This document shows positions 8,233-15,583 of a DNA stretch of 64,000 nt, one piece after another. Every line of letters starts with the position of its first letter. Within the stretch, counting starts at the first letter, position 1. The notes beneath the pieces are model-generated. The model worked only from the letters and a program-made list of their open reading frames with translations. It was not told the origin of the DNA and searched no databases. Origin of the DNA: Solibacillus cecembensis. Lineage in GTDB: Bacteria > Bacillota > Bacilli > Bacillales_A > Planococcaceae. The position numbers were made by a program, and so were the translations under genes. The DNA is taken from assembly GCF_001439635.1 (NCBI RefSeq), contig NZ_LMBZ01000009.1, positions 1 through 64,000 on the forward strand, given 5' to 3'.

Positions 8233-8412
8233 TTAGGCATTTAAAATCTTATAGCGTTTATGATTTACAACGGTTTTCCCTTCCATTTCTAAGTCATGGA
8301 AGTTCTCCATCATTGTAATATCGACTATTACAGAATTTTCATTTACTTTTTCGACTATTCCTTTGAGACCATCTTTAAACTCGATAATATTTCCAACTTC
8401 TGCAATTCTCAT
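8233..8412 (-). CDS. ykvS: DUF2187 small protein (YkvS-like)
   Basis: 59 aa from an ATG after GAAGGAGCTGACTGCTA. The sequence MRIAEVGNIIEFKDGLKG followed by VEKVNENSVIVDIT is a KOW/SH3-like beta barrel typical of DUF2187, and the tail KTVVNHKRYKIL is characteristic. Members are about 60 aa and conserved in Bacillales. Their function is not established; the KOW-like fold suggests RNA or ribosome contact. Too short for many gene callers. Confidence 0.8.
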   Translation of the reverse strand: MRIAEVGNIIEFKDGLKGIVEKVNENSVIVDITMMENFHDLEMEGKTVVNHKRYKILNA

Positions 8413-8800
8413 TAGCAGTCAGCTCCTTCATCGACTAATAATTAACAGTTTGCAATAAAAAGTGACTTTCGTAAAGGCTTTTTTGAATTTTTTCATAATT
8501 TAGTAAGAAATTTATTTTATTTTCTATATAAGTTAAACAAAAGATTCTAACCTTCTGATGAAAGTTTTCTATTAAAGCTTCTAATTAAAGTATGTGCTAG
8601 TTTAGGCTGGCTAAGCACATGAGGCGCACAGCTTTGTTAGCACAAATCTATACGACTCATCTGTGTGCTTTGTGCAAGGCCAGCCTATTTAATAGTTTAG
8701 CTTCTTAAACTTTCCGGATTTGTTGCGCCGCTGCCGTGGGAGGCGGTGTCACTCTTAATAGGTTTTGTCCCATTAGGAAAAGTATATCCCACTTTTTTTT
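8413..8800. other. Gap with a large imperfect inverted repeat
   Basis: About 390 bases with no complete gene. The centre (8603-8687) folds as a long imperfect hairpin: TAGGCTGGC with GCCAGCCTA, then GCACA and CGCACAG with CTGTGTG and TGTGC. To its right (about 8705-8795) the minus strand reads an open peptide starting VGYTFPNGTKPI with no start codon; it may be chance or coding debris. Confidence 0.5.
8603..8687. repeat. Large imperfect inverted repeat / structured element
   Basis: Outer arms TAGGCTGGC (8603-8611) and GCCAGCCTA (8679-8687) pair perfectly, and inner blocks continue the pairing with small bulges over arms of about 30 bases. There is no T-run, so it is not a standard terminator. 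It could be a small non-autonomous element or a structured RNA. Confidence 0.5.
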
Positions 8801-9076
8801 GTTATTGAGGAGCAAGTTACCCGCGCACAAATCGAGCTAATCATTGCACGTGTGTATGCACTACAAACAGGTGAAACATACGAAGCAGCCAAAGCGCCTT
8901 ATACCGATTTTGGTAACTACGACGCAGAAACGATCAACGCAATCTCCATGCTGTATGAACTGGATATTGCAACTGGATTTGAGGAGGAATTTAATCCAAA
9001 AGATTCAACAACACGCGGCCAAGCAGCCAAAATATTTATGAATTTTCTTGAGAGTATAAAAACAAGGAACAACTAA
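8801..9076 (+). pseudogene. S-layer homology (SLH) domain relic
   Basis: The frame read from about 8801 gives EEQVTRAQIELIIARVYAL, then YTDFGNYDAE, then the terminal block STTRGQAAKIFMNFLE. This is one SLH domain, which normally anchors surface proteins to pyruvylated wall polymer. There is no ATG or ribosome binding site, an in-frame stop lies at 8774, and nothing upstream matches the rest of a protein. It is the 3' remnant of a larger S-layer-type gene; a strong terminator survives right after the stop. Confidence 0.7.
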
Positions 9077-9077
9077 A

Positions 9078-9117
9078 ATACACCCCCGAATTCTCTTGTA
9101 GAATTCGGGGTGTATTT
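9078..9117 (+). terminator. Strong terminator after the SLH relic
   Basis: AATACACC and CCGAATTCT pair with AGAATTCGGGGTGTATT around CTTGT, followed by TTTG. A long, nearly perfect stem, retained although the gene is broken. Confidence 0.8.
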
Positions 9118-9343
9118 GTATGTAGACAATCCCCCAACTTTCGCATCCCGAAATGTCGAGGTGGAGGGGTGTTCAAAAATGATAGGTCGTACCTTTACCA
9201 TGCAAATTTTTAAGGACAAACAAATACCTATCTAAATCCTTAGATAACTAGTTATATTACAAAATTTAGGTGAGCAATCAATTGCAAAAGTTGAGGTTTT
9301 ATCATATTGTTTATTATATTGATGTGATGGGTATAAATAAATT
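9118..9343. other. Gap without a gene
   Basis: AT-rich. It contains two small hairpins (CCCCCA...TGGAGGGG around 9130-9170 and TATCTAA/TTAGATA around 9231-9249) but no coding frame I can support. Confidence 0.4.
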
Positions 9344-9442
9344 AACTTGATTCAGCAGTAGTCCTCCACGTCTATAAATAGGGGACGAATACAAAAAATG
9401 TACTTATTTTAGCAAGGGGTCATACCTTGGCTGAATCAAGTT
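9344..9442 (+). mobile_element. Second, more decayed IS605/omega-RNA-like relic
   Basis: Inverted ends AACTTGATTCAGC (9344-9356) and GCTGAATCAAGTT (9430-9442) enclose 73 bases. The inside aligns with the 2583-2717 relic: AGTAGTCCTCCAC..TCTATAAATAGGGGACGAATAC, then AAGGGGTCATACCTT. The 5' GTACC hairpin of copy A is missing. No transposase is nearby. It sits in the same position of the surrounding repeat as the first relic. Confidence 0.5.
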
Positions 9443-9532
9443 AAGCTCCCGGCGGATGTTACAGATTTTAAAGGGAGCTTTTCGAGCAAGCTCGAAAAAA
9501 TCTGAACTCAATTACGCCGAGGCGTAATTGAT
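9443..9532. repeat. Dispersed hairpin repeat, copy B (right half)
   Basis: AAGCTCCCGGCGGATGTTACAG, then a hairpin (AGATTTT with AAAAATCT, enclosing AAGGGAGC and CGAGCAAGCTCG), then the palindrome CAATTACGCC/GGCGTAATTG. Nearly identical in order and sequence to 2718-2808. Confidence 0.75.
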
Positions 9533-9556
9533 TAAAATAAAGTGAGGTAATTTTGA

Positions 9557-9745
9557 ATGGAAGATGTAAAACAAATGTTGGATCAACTTCGCAATGGAGA
9601 AGTTGAAAAAATTCATATAAATAAGGCGAACTTTTTACAATTTCGTGAACAACTAATAAAGGACGAACAATTTAAGTATTTTCGTGGAGAAGCCAAACAA
9701 GGTGGCGACGTGATTTATACGTTTTTGAAAGAGCCAAGAGCATAA
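9557..9745 (+). CDS. Conserved-type hypothetical protein, 62 aa
   Basis: The ATG follows AGTGAGGTAATTTTGA. The 62-aa product is soluble: a helical first half (MEDVKQMLDQLRNGEVEKIHI) and a second half ending FRGEAKQGGDVIYTFLKE. I believe similar small proteins are common in Bacillales, but I know no function. It starts 24 bases after the end of repeat copy B and lies about 90 bases before the Spo0E-like gene, so the two could be co-transcribed. Confidence 0.65.
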   Translation: MEDVKQMLDQLRNGEVEKIHINKANFLQFREQLIKDEQFKYFRGEAKQGGDVIYTFLKEPRA

Positions 9746-9838
9746 AAAATGTCGAAAAATGAAAAATGATTTTTTTGAATGAGCAGCAAAAAGGAAGTAT
9801 AATTATGTTGAGTAATTAACACGATTGGAGGTAGGGAA

Positions 9839-10021
9839 TTGGACGACGCAATATTAATAGCACTCGAAGCGAAGCGGCAGCTAATGATCAAATCAGGCAT
9901 GGAAAATGGGCTGCAAAGTTTAGAAACCATTAATTTAAGTAAACAAGTCGACCGTCTAATAAATGCATTTGAAGAGCAACAACATGAAAATACACCTAAT
10001 TATTTTAGACAATCAAATTAA
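9839..10021 (+). CDS. Spo0E-family aspartyl-phosphate phosphatase
   Basis: 60 aa from a TTG start after GGAGGTAGGGAA. The Spo0E pattern is clear: a first helix LEAKRQLMIKSG, a turn with GLQSLETI, then the second-helix motif LSKQVDRLIN, which corresponds to the SQELD signature (here SKQVD). These two-helix proteins dephosphorylate Spo0A~P and delay sporulation. Orthology to Spo0E, YisI or YnzD cannot be fixed. Since the signature is SKQVD rather than SQELD, target or activity could differ. Confidence 0.8.
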   Translation: MDDAILIALEAKRQLMIKSGMENGLQSLETINLSKQVDRLINAFEEQQHENTPNYFRQSN

Positions 10022-10362
10022 AAAAATTAATATCCAAAATAATTAAAATAAATGTTTATAAAATAAATAGTAGGGAATATTAATATTGAACACAGCAACA
10101 TTCTCATTTCCCCCTTTAGAGTAGAAGCGTAAATCGCAGCTGCTCTCTTTTTTTGTCTATACGGCAGAAAGGGATGAATTTCTATTTGCTACGTACAAAA
10201 ATCCACTCATATGAGCCAGCTTTATTATTAAAATCAGCCCAGTAAGTCAATAATAATTATAAGTAAAAAAGCACAGCCGCACATGCGTACTTGCTTTTGC
10301 ATAAAATGCCAAAGTGATATCAAATATCCACTTTAAAATATGAAGGCTAGAGGTAAATTAAG
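10022..10362. other. Gap: terminator and leader of the VanW gene
   Basis: Contains the terminator at 10118-10155. The rest is AT-rich, with no further gene, repeat or confident promoter visible. Confidence 0.45.
10118..10155 (+). terminator. Terminator after the Spo0E-like gene
   Basis: AGAGTAG and GCG pair with CGC and CTGCTCT, with internal mismatches, followed by CTTTTTTTTG. Confidence 0.6.
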
Positions 10363-11376
10363 ATGAAAAAAAACTTTATCTTACTAATTATTTTGTGTTC
10401 CGTTGTATTAGCTAGTTGTTTGGGCTCTTCAGAGAAAGAGGCGCCTATCACTGAAACTGAGCGTAAAGTCGAACAAGTGCAGCAAGTAACCCAATATGAA
10501 AATGCCGTCATACAAGAACAGATTAATAATGAAACAGTAGCTACACAGCCTGTTGAAATTAAATTACTTGATCCCAATACGTCCACAGTAATTAAAACGA
10601 TTATGCCGATGGAGCTCGGTTACGAAAAGGATTTCACAGCCTACGTAAAAGCAATTGAAAAGATGGCGAAGGAATTAGCGAGAGGTTCTGCAACTGTAAC
10701 AGGTTATGATAAGAAAATGGTACTTGATAAACTAGGGGAAGATGGCAGGATTATTAAGGGAAGCCCTTTAGTTGTATTGAAAGAAAGTGAATTAGTAGAG
10801 AAAATATTGGCCACATCTGATGAAAGTACGACGGTTACATTACCATTGTATTTGACCGAAAGTAATTATAGTGCCGCCAATATCGAAAGCTTGGATGATG
10901 TAGTCATTGCCTCGTATACAACTTATTTTAAAACTGCGAATGCGGGGAGAAATAAAAATATCGAGCTCTCAGCAAAGGCTATTCACAACCTCATTGTCGG
11001 AAGTGGTGATTTTTTTTCTTTTAATTTAAATGTGGGGCCTAGAGATGTAGAGAGTGGCTATCAACCGGCACACGAAATTATTAATAAGAAGCTTGTAATG
11101 GGTATTGGCGGAGGAATTTGCCAAACATCGTCCACGCTTTTTAACGCGGTGGATCAAGTGCATATTGCCACGCTGGAAAGACATCATCATTCATTAGATG
11201 TAGGCTATGTACCGCAAGAAAGAGATGCTACAGTTTCCTATGGCTCACTGGATTACCGTTTTCAAAATGTAAGTGGAGTGCCTTTTATTATAAAAGTGAT
11301 TTATAGAAATGGCTCGCTAACAGTAGAATTAAGAACATCAGAGGATTATGTGGAGATGCTGAAAAAGAACGAATAA
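10363..11376 (+). CDS. VanW-family lipoprotein
   Basis: 337 aa. The signal peptide ends in the lipobox VLASC, so it is a membrane-anchored exported lipoprotein. A linker and an alpha/beta N-terminal region precede the VanW domain (about residues 185-320), whose core signature is seen as GGGICQTSSTLFNA and whose region includes FSFNLNVGPRD. VanW-domain proteins occur near glycopeptide resistance or germination/envelope genes; their biochemical role is not settled. The stop codon overlaps the first hairpin of repeat copy C. No van genes are nearby, so resistance is not implied. Confidence 0.8.
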   Translation: MKKNFILLIILCSVVLASCLGSSEKEAPITETERKVEQVQQVTQYENAVIQEQINNETVATQPVEIKLLDPNTSTVIKTIMPMELGYEKDFTAYVKAIEKMAKELARGSATVTGYDKKMVLDKLGEDGRIIKGSPLVVLKESELVEKILATSDESTTVTLPLYLTESNYSAANIESLDDVVIASYTTYFKTANAGRNKNIELSAKAIHNLIVGSGDFFSFNLNVGPRDVESGYQPAHEIINKKLVMGIGGGICQTSSTLFNAVDQVHIATLERHHHSLDVGYVPQERDATVSYGSLDYRFQNVSGVPFIIKVIYRNGSLTVELRTSEDYVEMLKKNE

Positions 11377-11542
11377 CTTGCTTTAGCAGAGCTAAATCAA
11401 GTTATTGCCCCGGCGGGTGTCACAGATTTTTAAAGGAGGAAGTCAGCCTAAAGACGTCACATCGTGTGACAACGGCTGACTGACCCACGTCCTGTGGGCC
11501 CTCAAAAAAATCTGGACGCAATTACGCTGAGGCGTAATTGAT
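11375..11542. repeat. Dispersed hairpin repeat, copy C (intact loop)
   Basis: Starts on the VanW stop codon with the hairpin AACTTGCTTTAGC-AGA-GCTAAATCAAGTT, the site that holds ~100-base inserts in copies A and B. Then GCCCCGGCGGGTGTCACAG, a hairpin CAGATTTTT/AAAAATCTG enclosing GTCAGCC/GGCTGAC, GTCAC/GTGAC and CCCACG/TGTGGG stems, and the palindrome CAATTACGC/GCGTAATTG. The inner stems differ from those of A and B. Confidence 0.75.
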
Positions 11543-11550
11543 ATTAATGA

Positions 11551-11589
11551 AAAAAGAAAGGTTCAATTCAGTCATTCGAATTGAACCTT
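11551..11589 (-). terminator. Terminator overlapping the endonuclease Q-like stop codon
   Basis: AAGGTTCAATTC and GAATTGAACCTT form a perfect 12-bp stem. On the minus strand it is followed by TCTTTTTTC. The stop codon of the minus-strand gene lies inside the loop. Confidence 0.75.
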
Positions 11590-12744
11590 CCCATAAACCC
11601 CGCCACCACCAACCGCGAATTGTAATTGACCTGTTCTCGCTAAATCAATTCTTTCGGCAATTTTTTGCGGGACGACCGTCGCTAATTGTTGAACGGTTGT
11701 ACGATGTATAATAGCCATCTCGGTACCAAATGCGGTGAGTAGCTTTTGCATCACTTTTGGACCGATTCCTGGAATGAAATCTAATGGTACTTGATGGACG
11801 TAGGGCGGTCTTTTTCGTTCTGTTACATGATCATCATAGGAAAGTTCCTGTATGCGCGATGCCACACCTTTAATAATTTGTTTACTGCCGCATTCAGGAC
11901 ATTGCTCAGCATCCTCCTGCACATGATGTCCACACTTGGCACATACCGTTTGATGATATTTCCCGAGTAACGGATGTAACCCATAATTTGCGCTCACAGT
12001 TCGATTCTCTATATTGTGCAATGCCTTTTTCAACTCTACAAAATTAGCATCCGCTACATACAATGTTTGATATTCCCGCGCCATTTTTCCGAGAGAGTGA
12101 GCATCGGAATTGGTGACAAATGTATAGTGTTCAAGCTCTTTTATTTTACTGACCATCTCGGTATCAGAGCTAAGACCCAGTTCAATTGCATCAATCATCG
12201 TCGGATCAAATACTTCTGTTAAACTTCGCAGCACACCTTTTCCATATAAACTTTTAAACGGCGTAAAAACATGCGCTGGCATGAACAGGCCGCCGAGTTC
12301 AATGACTTTATGTTGTAATGTTTTTGCGTCACAGTAAATACGCTGTGAGCTCAGGTTTATATTCGTTACATGTTGACTCATCCAATCTGAAAATTCCTTC
12401 ATGAACATAATGGTTGGGAAAAAAGCGAGTACATGAATCGGTCCGTGGCAATTGGTATCATATATTTCAATTTCAGAACCTAAAATGAGTGTTGTATTGT
12501 CAAATCGCAGTCCACCTTCAACAAGTGGTACAAGTGAACCTTCTGCCATTAAGTCCTCCATTTCCTCTAATACTCCTGGTGAATGGCAGTCGATAATTCC
12601 GATTAAATCAAGCCCTTTTTGTGAACTGGCTGTTTGTAAAATATTTGCCAAAGTTAAGTTTTTACTACCTGTAATTTTTACTGCGCGTCCATTCAACGTG
12701 CGACCAATGTGGATATGCAAATCTGCATAAATGTTTTTTATCAC
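11572..12744 (-). CDS. Endonuclease Q-like PHP-domain protein
   Basis: 390 aa. The N-terminus is a PHP metal-dependent phosphoesterase domain (YADLHIHIGR, IIDCHSPG, later TNSDAHSLGK, all metal-ligand motifs). A four-Cys zinc finger follows (CAKCGHHVQEDAEQCPEC), then a helix-hairpin-helix region (FIPGIGPKVMQKLL). This PHP + zinc finger + HhH order is that of endonuclease Q, which nicks DNA 5' of deaminated bases such as hypoxanthine and uracil; it is mainly archaeal and present in some Bacillus. The activity here is inferred. It appears monocistronic. Confidence 0.75.
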   Translation of the reverse strand: MIKNIYADLHIHIGRTLNGRAVKITGSKNLTLANILQTASSQKGLDLIGIIDCHSPGVLEEMEDLMAEGSLVPLVEGGLRFDNTTLILGSEIEIYDTNCHGPIHVLAFFPTIMFMKEFSDWMSQHVTNINLSSQRIYCDAKTLQHKVIELGGLFMPAHVFTPFKSLYGKGVLRSLTEVFDPTMIDAIELGLSSDTEMVSKIKELEHYTFVTNSDAHSLGKMAREYQTLYVADANFVELKKALHNIENRTVSANYGLHPLLGKYHQTVCAKCGHHVQEDAEQCPECGSKQIIKGVASRIQELSYDDHVTERKRPPYVHQVPLDFIPGIGPKVMQKLLTAFGTEMAIIHRTTVQQLATVVPQKIAERIDLARTGQLQFAVGGGGVYGKVQFE

Positions 12745-13112
12745 GTTCTATTTTCTCCACCTTTCTAAATTAAGGATGTGTTATTACATTTGAGTTATAC
12801 GATGGAATAATTCCCTGTTTTTTAGTTATTCAAAAGAACGATGTCTATTGTGTAAAGATAATAAAGTTGTTAAGTATTCCTTCATTCACTTACGGGGGAT
12901 TTAGTTGAACAGTGCTGTTACAACGTCAAGTTAAGAAAAGCCCCCAAACGAGGGTTTGGGAATATTTAAAACCCTAATTTAAAATACGATTAGAATTAAG
13001 GAACTAAATTTGTACATTATGTGTATATTATGTTTTTTTGGAACTAAATGTAATATAAAGCGTTTCTTAATTGTAGGAAATGGGTTAACTAAAATTACAT
13101 GAGGTGATGAAA
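12745..13112. other. Gap with the first TTCCCAAA-type palindrome
   Basis: About 370 bases between divergent genes. It contains the palindrome at 12941-12967 and, before it, a TTAGTTGAACAGTGCTGTT segment that recurs near 14338. No gene and no confident promoter were found. Confidence 0.4.
12941..12967. repeat. TTCCCAAA-type palindrome, copy 1
   Basis: CCCCCAAACGAGGGTTTGGG: CCCAAAC pairs with GTTTGGG. First of six related palindromes between here and 15918. Confidence 0.6.
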
Positions 13113-14267
13113 TTGGATTCACAGCAATTATTAGATGTTAGTAGCAATTTACTTATGAGTGGTTTTATTTTATTGTTAATTGCAATTGTGCCACTTGGGT
13201 TGGCGGTTAAATCGAATAAAAAGCTATTCGGTAAACTAGGTATTGGAATAACGTATGTATCGTTTATGTTACAACTAGGTTATTTTATTACAAGATGGCT
13301 TGCGGTAAAACATGCACCCGTTAGTAATATGTTTGAGTTTATGACGTTTTTCGGAATCATGCTTGTAGGTGGCTCTATCCTGATATACCACATGTATAAG
13401 CAGTTGAGCGTCTGGTTATTTGTAATTCCTGTTTCATTAATAATTATTGGCTATGGCAGTGTATTTTCAAATGAAGTATCGCCGTTAGTACCTTCATTAA
13501 AAAGTAACTGGTTGGCAATCCATGTAATTACCGTTGCGATGTCAAGTGCGATTTTATCAATTTCTTTTGCTACGGGGATTATGTACTTGCTAAAGGTACT
13601 GGATGTAACGAAAAAAACAATCAGTTCTCGTTCCTTAGAATTCGTTTTGTATTGTTTAATCGTTGTTATTGGATTTATCGGTGCTTCAACGGGATTCAGT
13701 GTTACGACAGAGCCGATCACACTTGATCATATCGATGTACAAGGTAATGAAAGCACTGTAATTTATGAAATGTACCCTCTAATTGTTAACGAAAATGAGC
13801 AACAATTAGGGCTTGTAACAATTTCAAACAAAATTGATGCAGCAAAGCTAAATTCAATTACATGGGCATTTGTAGTCGGGACATTGTTATACATAGTAAT
13901 TCGCATCAGTACAAGAAAAAGTCTTAGCCAATTATTAAAGCCACTAACAAAGCGTGTTAGTGCGAACTTAATGGATGAAATTTCATACCGTGCTGTGGTC
14001 ATTGGTTATCCGCTGTTTGCACTTGGTGGTTTACTATTTGCGATGATATGGGCGCAAATTGCATGGAGTCGCTTCTGGGGCTGGGATCCCAAAGAAGTTT
14101 GGGCTCTTATTACATTCTTATTTTATGCAGCGATGCTCCACCTACGACTATCGAAATCATGGGAAGGTGAGAAGACTGCTTGGATGGCAATCATAGGATT
14201 TGGCATTATTATCTTCAATCAAGTTTTTGTCAATCTCATTATTGCAGGGCTGCATTCCTATGCATAA
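13113..14267 (+). CDS. Cytochrome c biogenesis protein, CcsA/ResC-type
   Basis: About 384 aa with eight or more membrane helices. The haem-handling tryptophan-rich WWD motif is present as WGWDPKEVWALITFL, and conserved His residues flank it, as in CcsA/ResC (CcmC/CcmF family). These proteins carry haem across the membrane and, with ResB/CcsB, attach it to apocytochromes c. No ResB, ResA or cytochrome gene is beside it, which is unusual. I prefer a TTG start because GAGGTGATG fits it; in-frame GTG (13104) and ATG (13107) starts overlap that site. Family assignment is firm, exact partner unknown. Confidence 0.8.
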   Translation: MDSQQLLDVSSNLLMSGFILLLIAIVPLGLAVKSNKKLFGKLGIGITYVSFMLQLGYFITRWLAVKHAPVSNMFEFMTFFGIMLVGGSILIYHMYKQLSVWLFVIPVSLIIIGYGSVFSNEVSPLVPSLKSNWLAIHVITVAMSSAILSISFATGIMYLLKVLDVTKKTISSRSLEFVLYCLIVVIGFIGASTGFSVTTEPITLDHIDVQGNESTVIYEMYPLIVNENEQQLGLVTISNKIDAAKLNSITWAFVVGTLLYIVIRISTRKSLSQLLKPLTKRVSANLMDEISYRAVVIGYPLFALGGLLFAMIWAQIAWSRFWGWDPKEVWALITFLFYAAMLHLRLSKSWEGEKTAWMAIIGFGIIIFNQVFVNLIIAGLHSYA

Positions 14268-14289
14268 TTATTTATAAAGTGAACGAAAG

Positions 14290-14319
14290 AACCTTCCCAA
14301 ACGACCGTTTGGGAAGGTT
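14290..14319 (+). repeat. TTCCCAAA-type palindrome, copy 2 (perfect 30-base)
   Basis: AACCTTCCCAAACG and CGTTTGGGAAGGTT are perfect reverse complements around AC. It lies 23 bases after the CcsA/ResC stop. It could act as a terminator stem but has no T-run. Confidence 0.7.
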
Positions 14320-14415
14320 ATACTTCAACTAACGCAGGTTAGTTCAACAGTGTTGTATAACTTGTGTTCAACAAACTGACCAGATTGCAGAACTGGATAG
14401 ATTGGGGCATACGAA

Positions 14416-14769
14416 ATGAAAGAAATGCTACAGGTTTTATTTGTAACTTTAATATGGGTTTTACCGATTATCTTTCTTACAAATATGAATAAGGAAGAAC
14501 GACAGAAATTTAAAAGTGAGTTTAAACACCCTTTAATACTTTTTGGTGTGGGATTAATAATCATAGGCTATTTGCTATTACATTCTGGACATATCCTAGA
14601 GAATGTATTGATTCAGCATATTGGTGCAATTATGATGTTTATTAGTTGGCTTACTACAATTATCGTAAGCTGGAAAAAAGAAAAGACAGGTTTCATAACT
14701 AGTGCTGTACTTATTTTGTTAGGCGTTTTAGGAATAGCAGCTTATGGGCTTATGATTACCTATATTTAG
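14416..14769 (+). CDS. Small integral membrane protein, 117 aa
   Basis: ATG 10 bases after a weak GGGG. Four hydrophobic helices are visible: residues 5-22 (LFVTLIWVLPIIFL), 40-58, 65-83 and 95-115. A charged loop (NKEERQKFKSEFK) follows helix 1. I recognise no family. It lies alone between two TTCCCAAA-type palindromes in an accessory-looking stretch. Confidence 0.6.
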   Translation: MKEMLQVLFVTLIWVLPIIFLTNMNKEERQKFKSEFKHPLILFGVGLIIIGYLLLHSGHILENVLIQHIGAIMMFISWLTTIIVSWKKEKTGFITSAVLILLGVLGIAAYGLMITYI

Positions 14770-14802
14770 GATAACAGGTGTTTTAGTGTAACAAACCTTA
14801 CA

Positions 14803-14830
14803 ATCCTCCCAAACAACGCTTTGGGAACCT
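14803..14830. repeat. TTCCCAAA-type palindrome, copy 3
   Basis: TCCCAAACAACGCTTTGGGA: TCCCAAA pairs with TTTGGGA. It lies in the gap between the 117-aa and 120-aa genes. Confidence 0.6.
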
Positions 14831-14911
14831 CTTTGGACATTTTATATAAATATTCATTGGAATATATGGTAGTAGAGGTATATATTAAGGTAAAACGAGG
14901 GAGATGTTAAT

Positions 14912-15274
14912 ATGCCTTATGTTCACGAGTTTGGAATAGTTGCTTGTATAGAAAAAGATAAAGAATATGATCATTATGAACCTGAAAAATATGATTGCAT
15001 AATTGTGGATGGTGATTTCCTTGATGAACTAATATCTAAGGATTTTGGTGAAAAAATGCATCAGTTAGATACATTCGCACATAACACAAATAGACCTTAT
15101 AAAAGCCTTGTCTATTTTGGTATAACATTGATACCACCGAGTTCTCATAAACAGTTTTTACATATTGTTAATGAAGCAAACGACGAATACAAATCAGAAG
15201 AACTAGAAGAATTGATGAAAAAAATAACCGAGGCAATAAAAGGAGATAAATGGATGATTCACTTTGGTGTATAA
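14912..15274 (+). CDS. Hypothetical cytosolic protein, 120 aa
   Basis: ATG after CGAGGGAGATGTTAAT, a good ribosome binding site. Acidic, soluble, alpha/beta: strands near HEFGIVACI and YDCIIVDGD, then helices ending in EELEELMKKITEAIKG and a short C-terminal strand. No catalytic motif or known domain is recognised. Its size and acidity, and the accessory setting, would suit an immunity-type protein, but there is no adjacent toxin and this remains a guess. Confidence 0.65.
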   Translation: MPYVHEFGIVACIEKDKEYDHYEPEKYDCIIVDGDFLDELISKDFGEKMHQLDTFAHNTNRPYKSLVYFGITLIPPSSHKQFLHIVNEANDEYKSEELEELMKKITEAIKGDKWMIHFGV

Positions 15275-15322
15275 CTATATTAATCAATATTCAATGTGCA
15301 ACATACACCCATTATTCAAAAA

Positions 15323-15352
15323 ACGTTCCCAAATGCAAGCTTGGTAACATTT
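15323..15352. repeat. TTCCCAAA-type palindrome, copy 4
   Basis: ACGTTCCCAAATGCAAGC then TTGGTAACATTT. Internally imperfect, but it is close to the reverse complement of copy 5 at 15500-15531. Confidence 0.55.
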
Positions 15353-15499
15353 CAAACAGCGATATACACCGATTTAACAGTGCTTGTCGCTGTTTTTATA
15401 GAAAACAACACTCTGAGACGCTGCGAAAAATAATTTTAAAGAAGACCGTTCGATTCACTTGTTCTGAATGGCGGTAACATATAAATAAAATTTCAATGA

Positions 15500-15531
15500 A
15501 ATGTTACCAAGGACGCTTTGGGAACCATATA
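15500..15531. repeat. TTCCCAAA-type palindrome, copy 5 (inverted to copy 4)
   Basis: AAATGTTACCAAGGACGC then TTTGGGAACCATAT. Its reverse complement matches copy 4 (GTTCCCAAA, TTGGTAACATTTC), so the two flank about 150 bases as an inverted pair. Confidence 0.55.
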
Positions 15532-15583
15532 ATTACAATTCATGTCTATATTAAAAAAACAGAAGTATAATGGAAGTGACATA

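Noticed and set aside
8705..8797. Minus-strand open stretch reading VGYTFPNGTKPI
   Set aside because: No start codon or ribosome binding site and a stop soon after; noted only as possible coding debris.
10363..11376. Reading the VanW-domain gene as glycopeptide resistance
   Set aside because: No vanRS, vanHAX or other resistance genes nearby; VanW proteins are common in Bacillales without resistance.
15250..15477. 75-codon plus-strand frame overlapping the 120-aa gene
   Set aside because: Starts inside a real gene, runs through palindrome copy 4, has no plausible site and no domain-like sequence.
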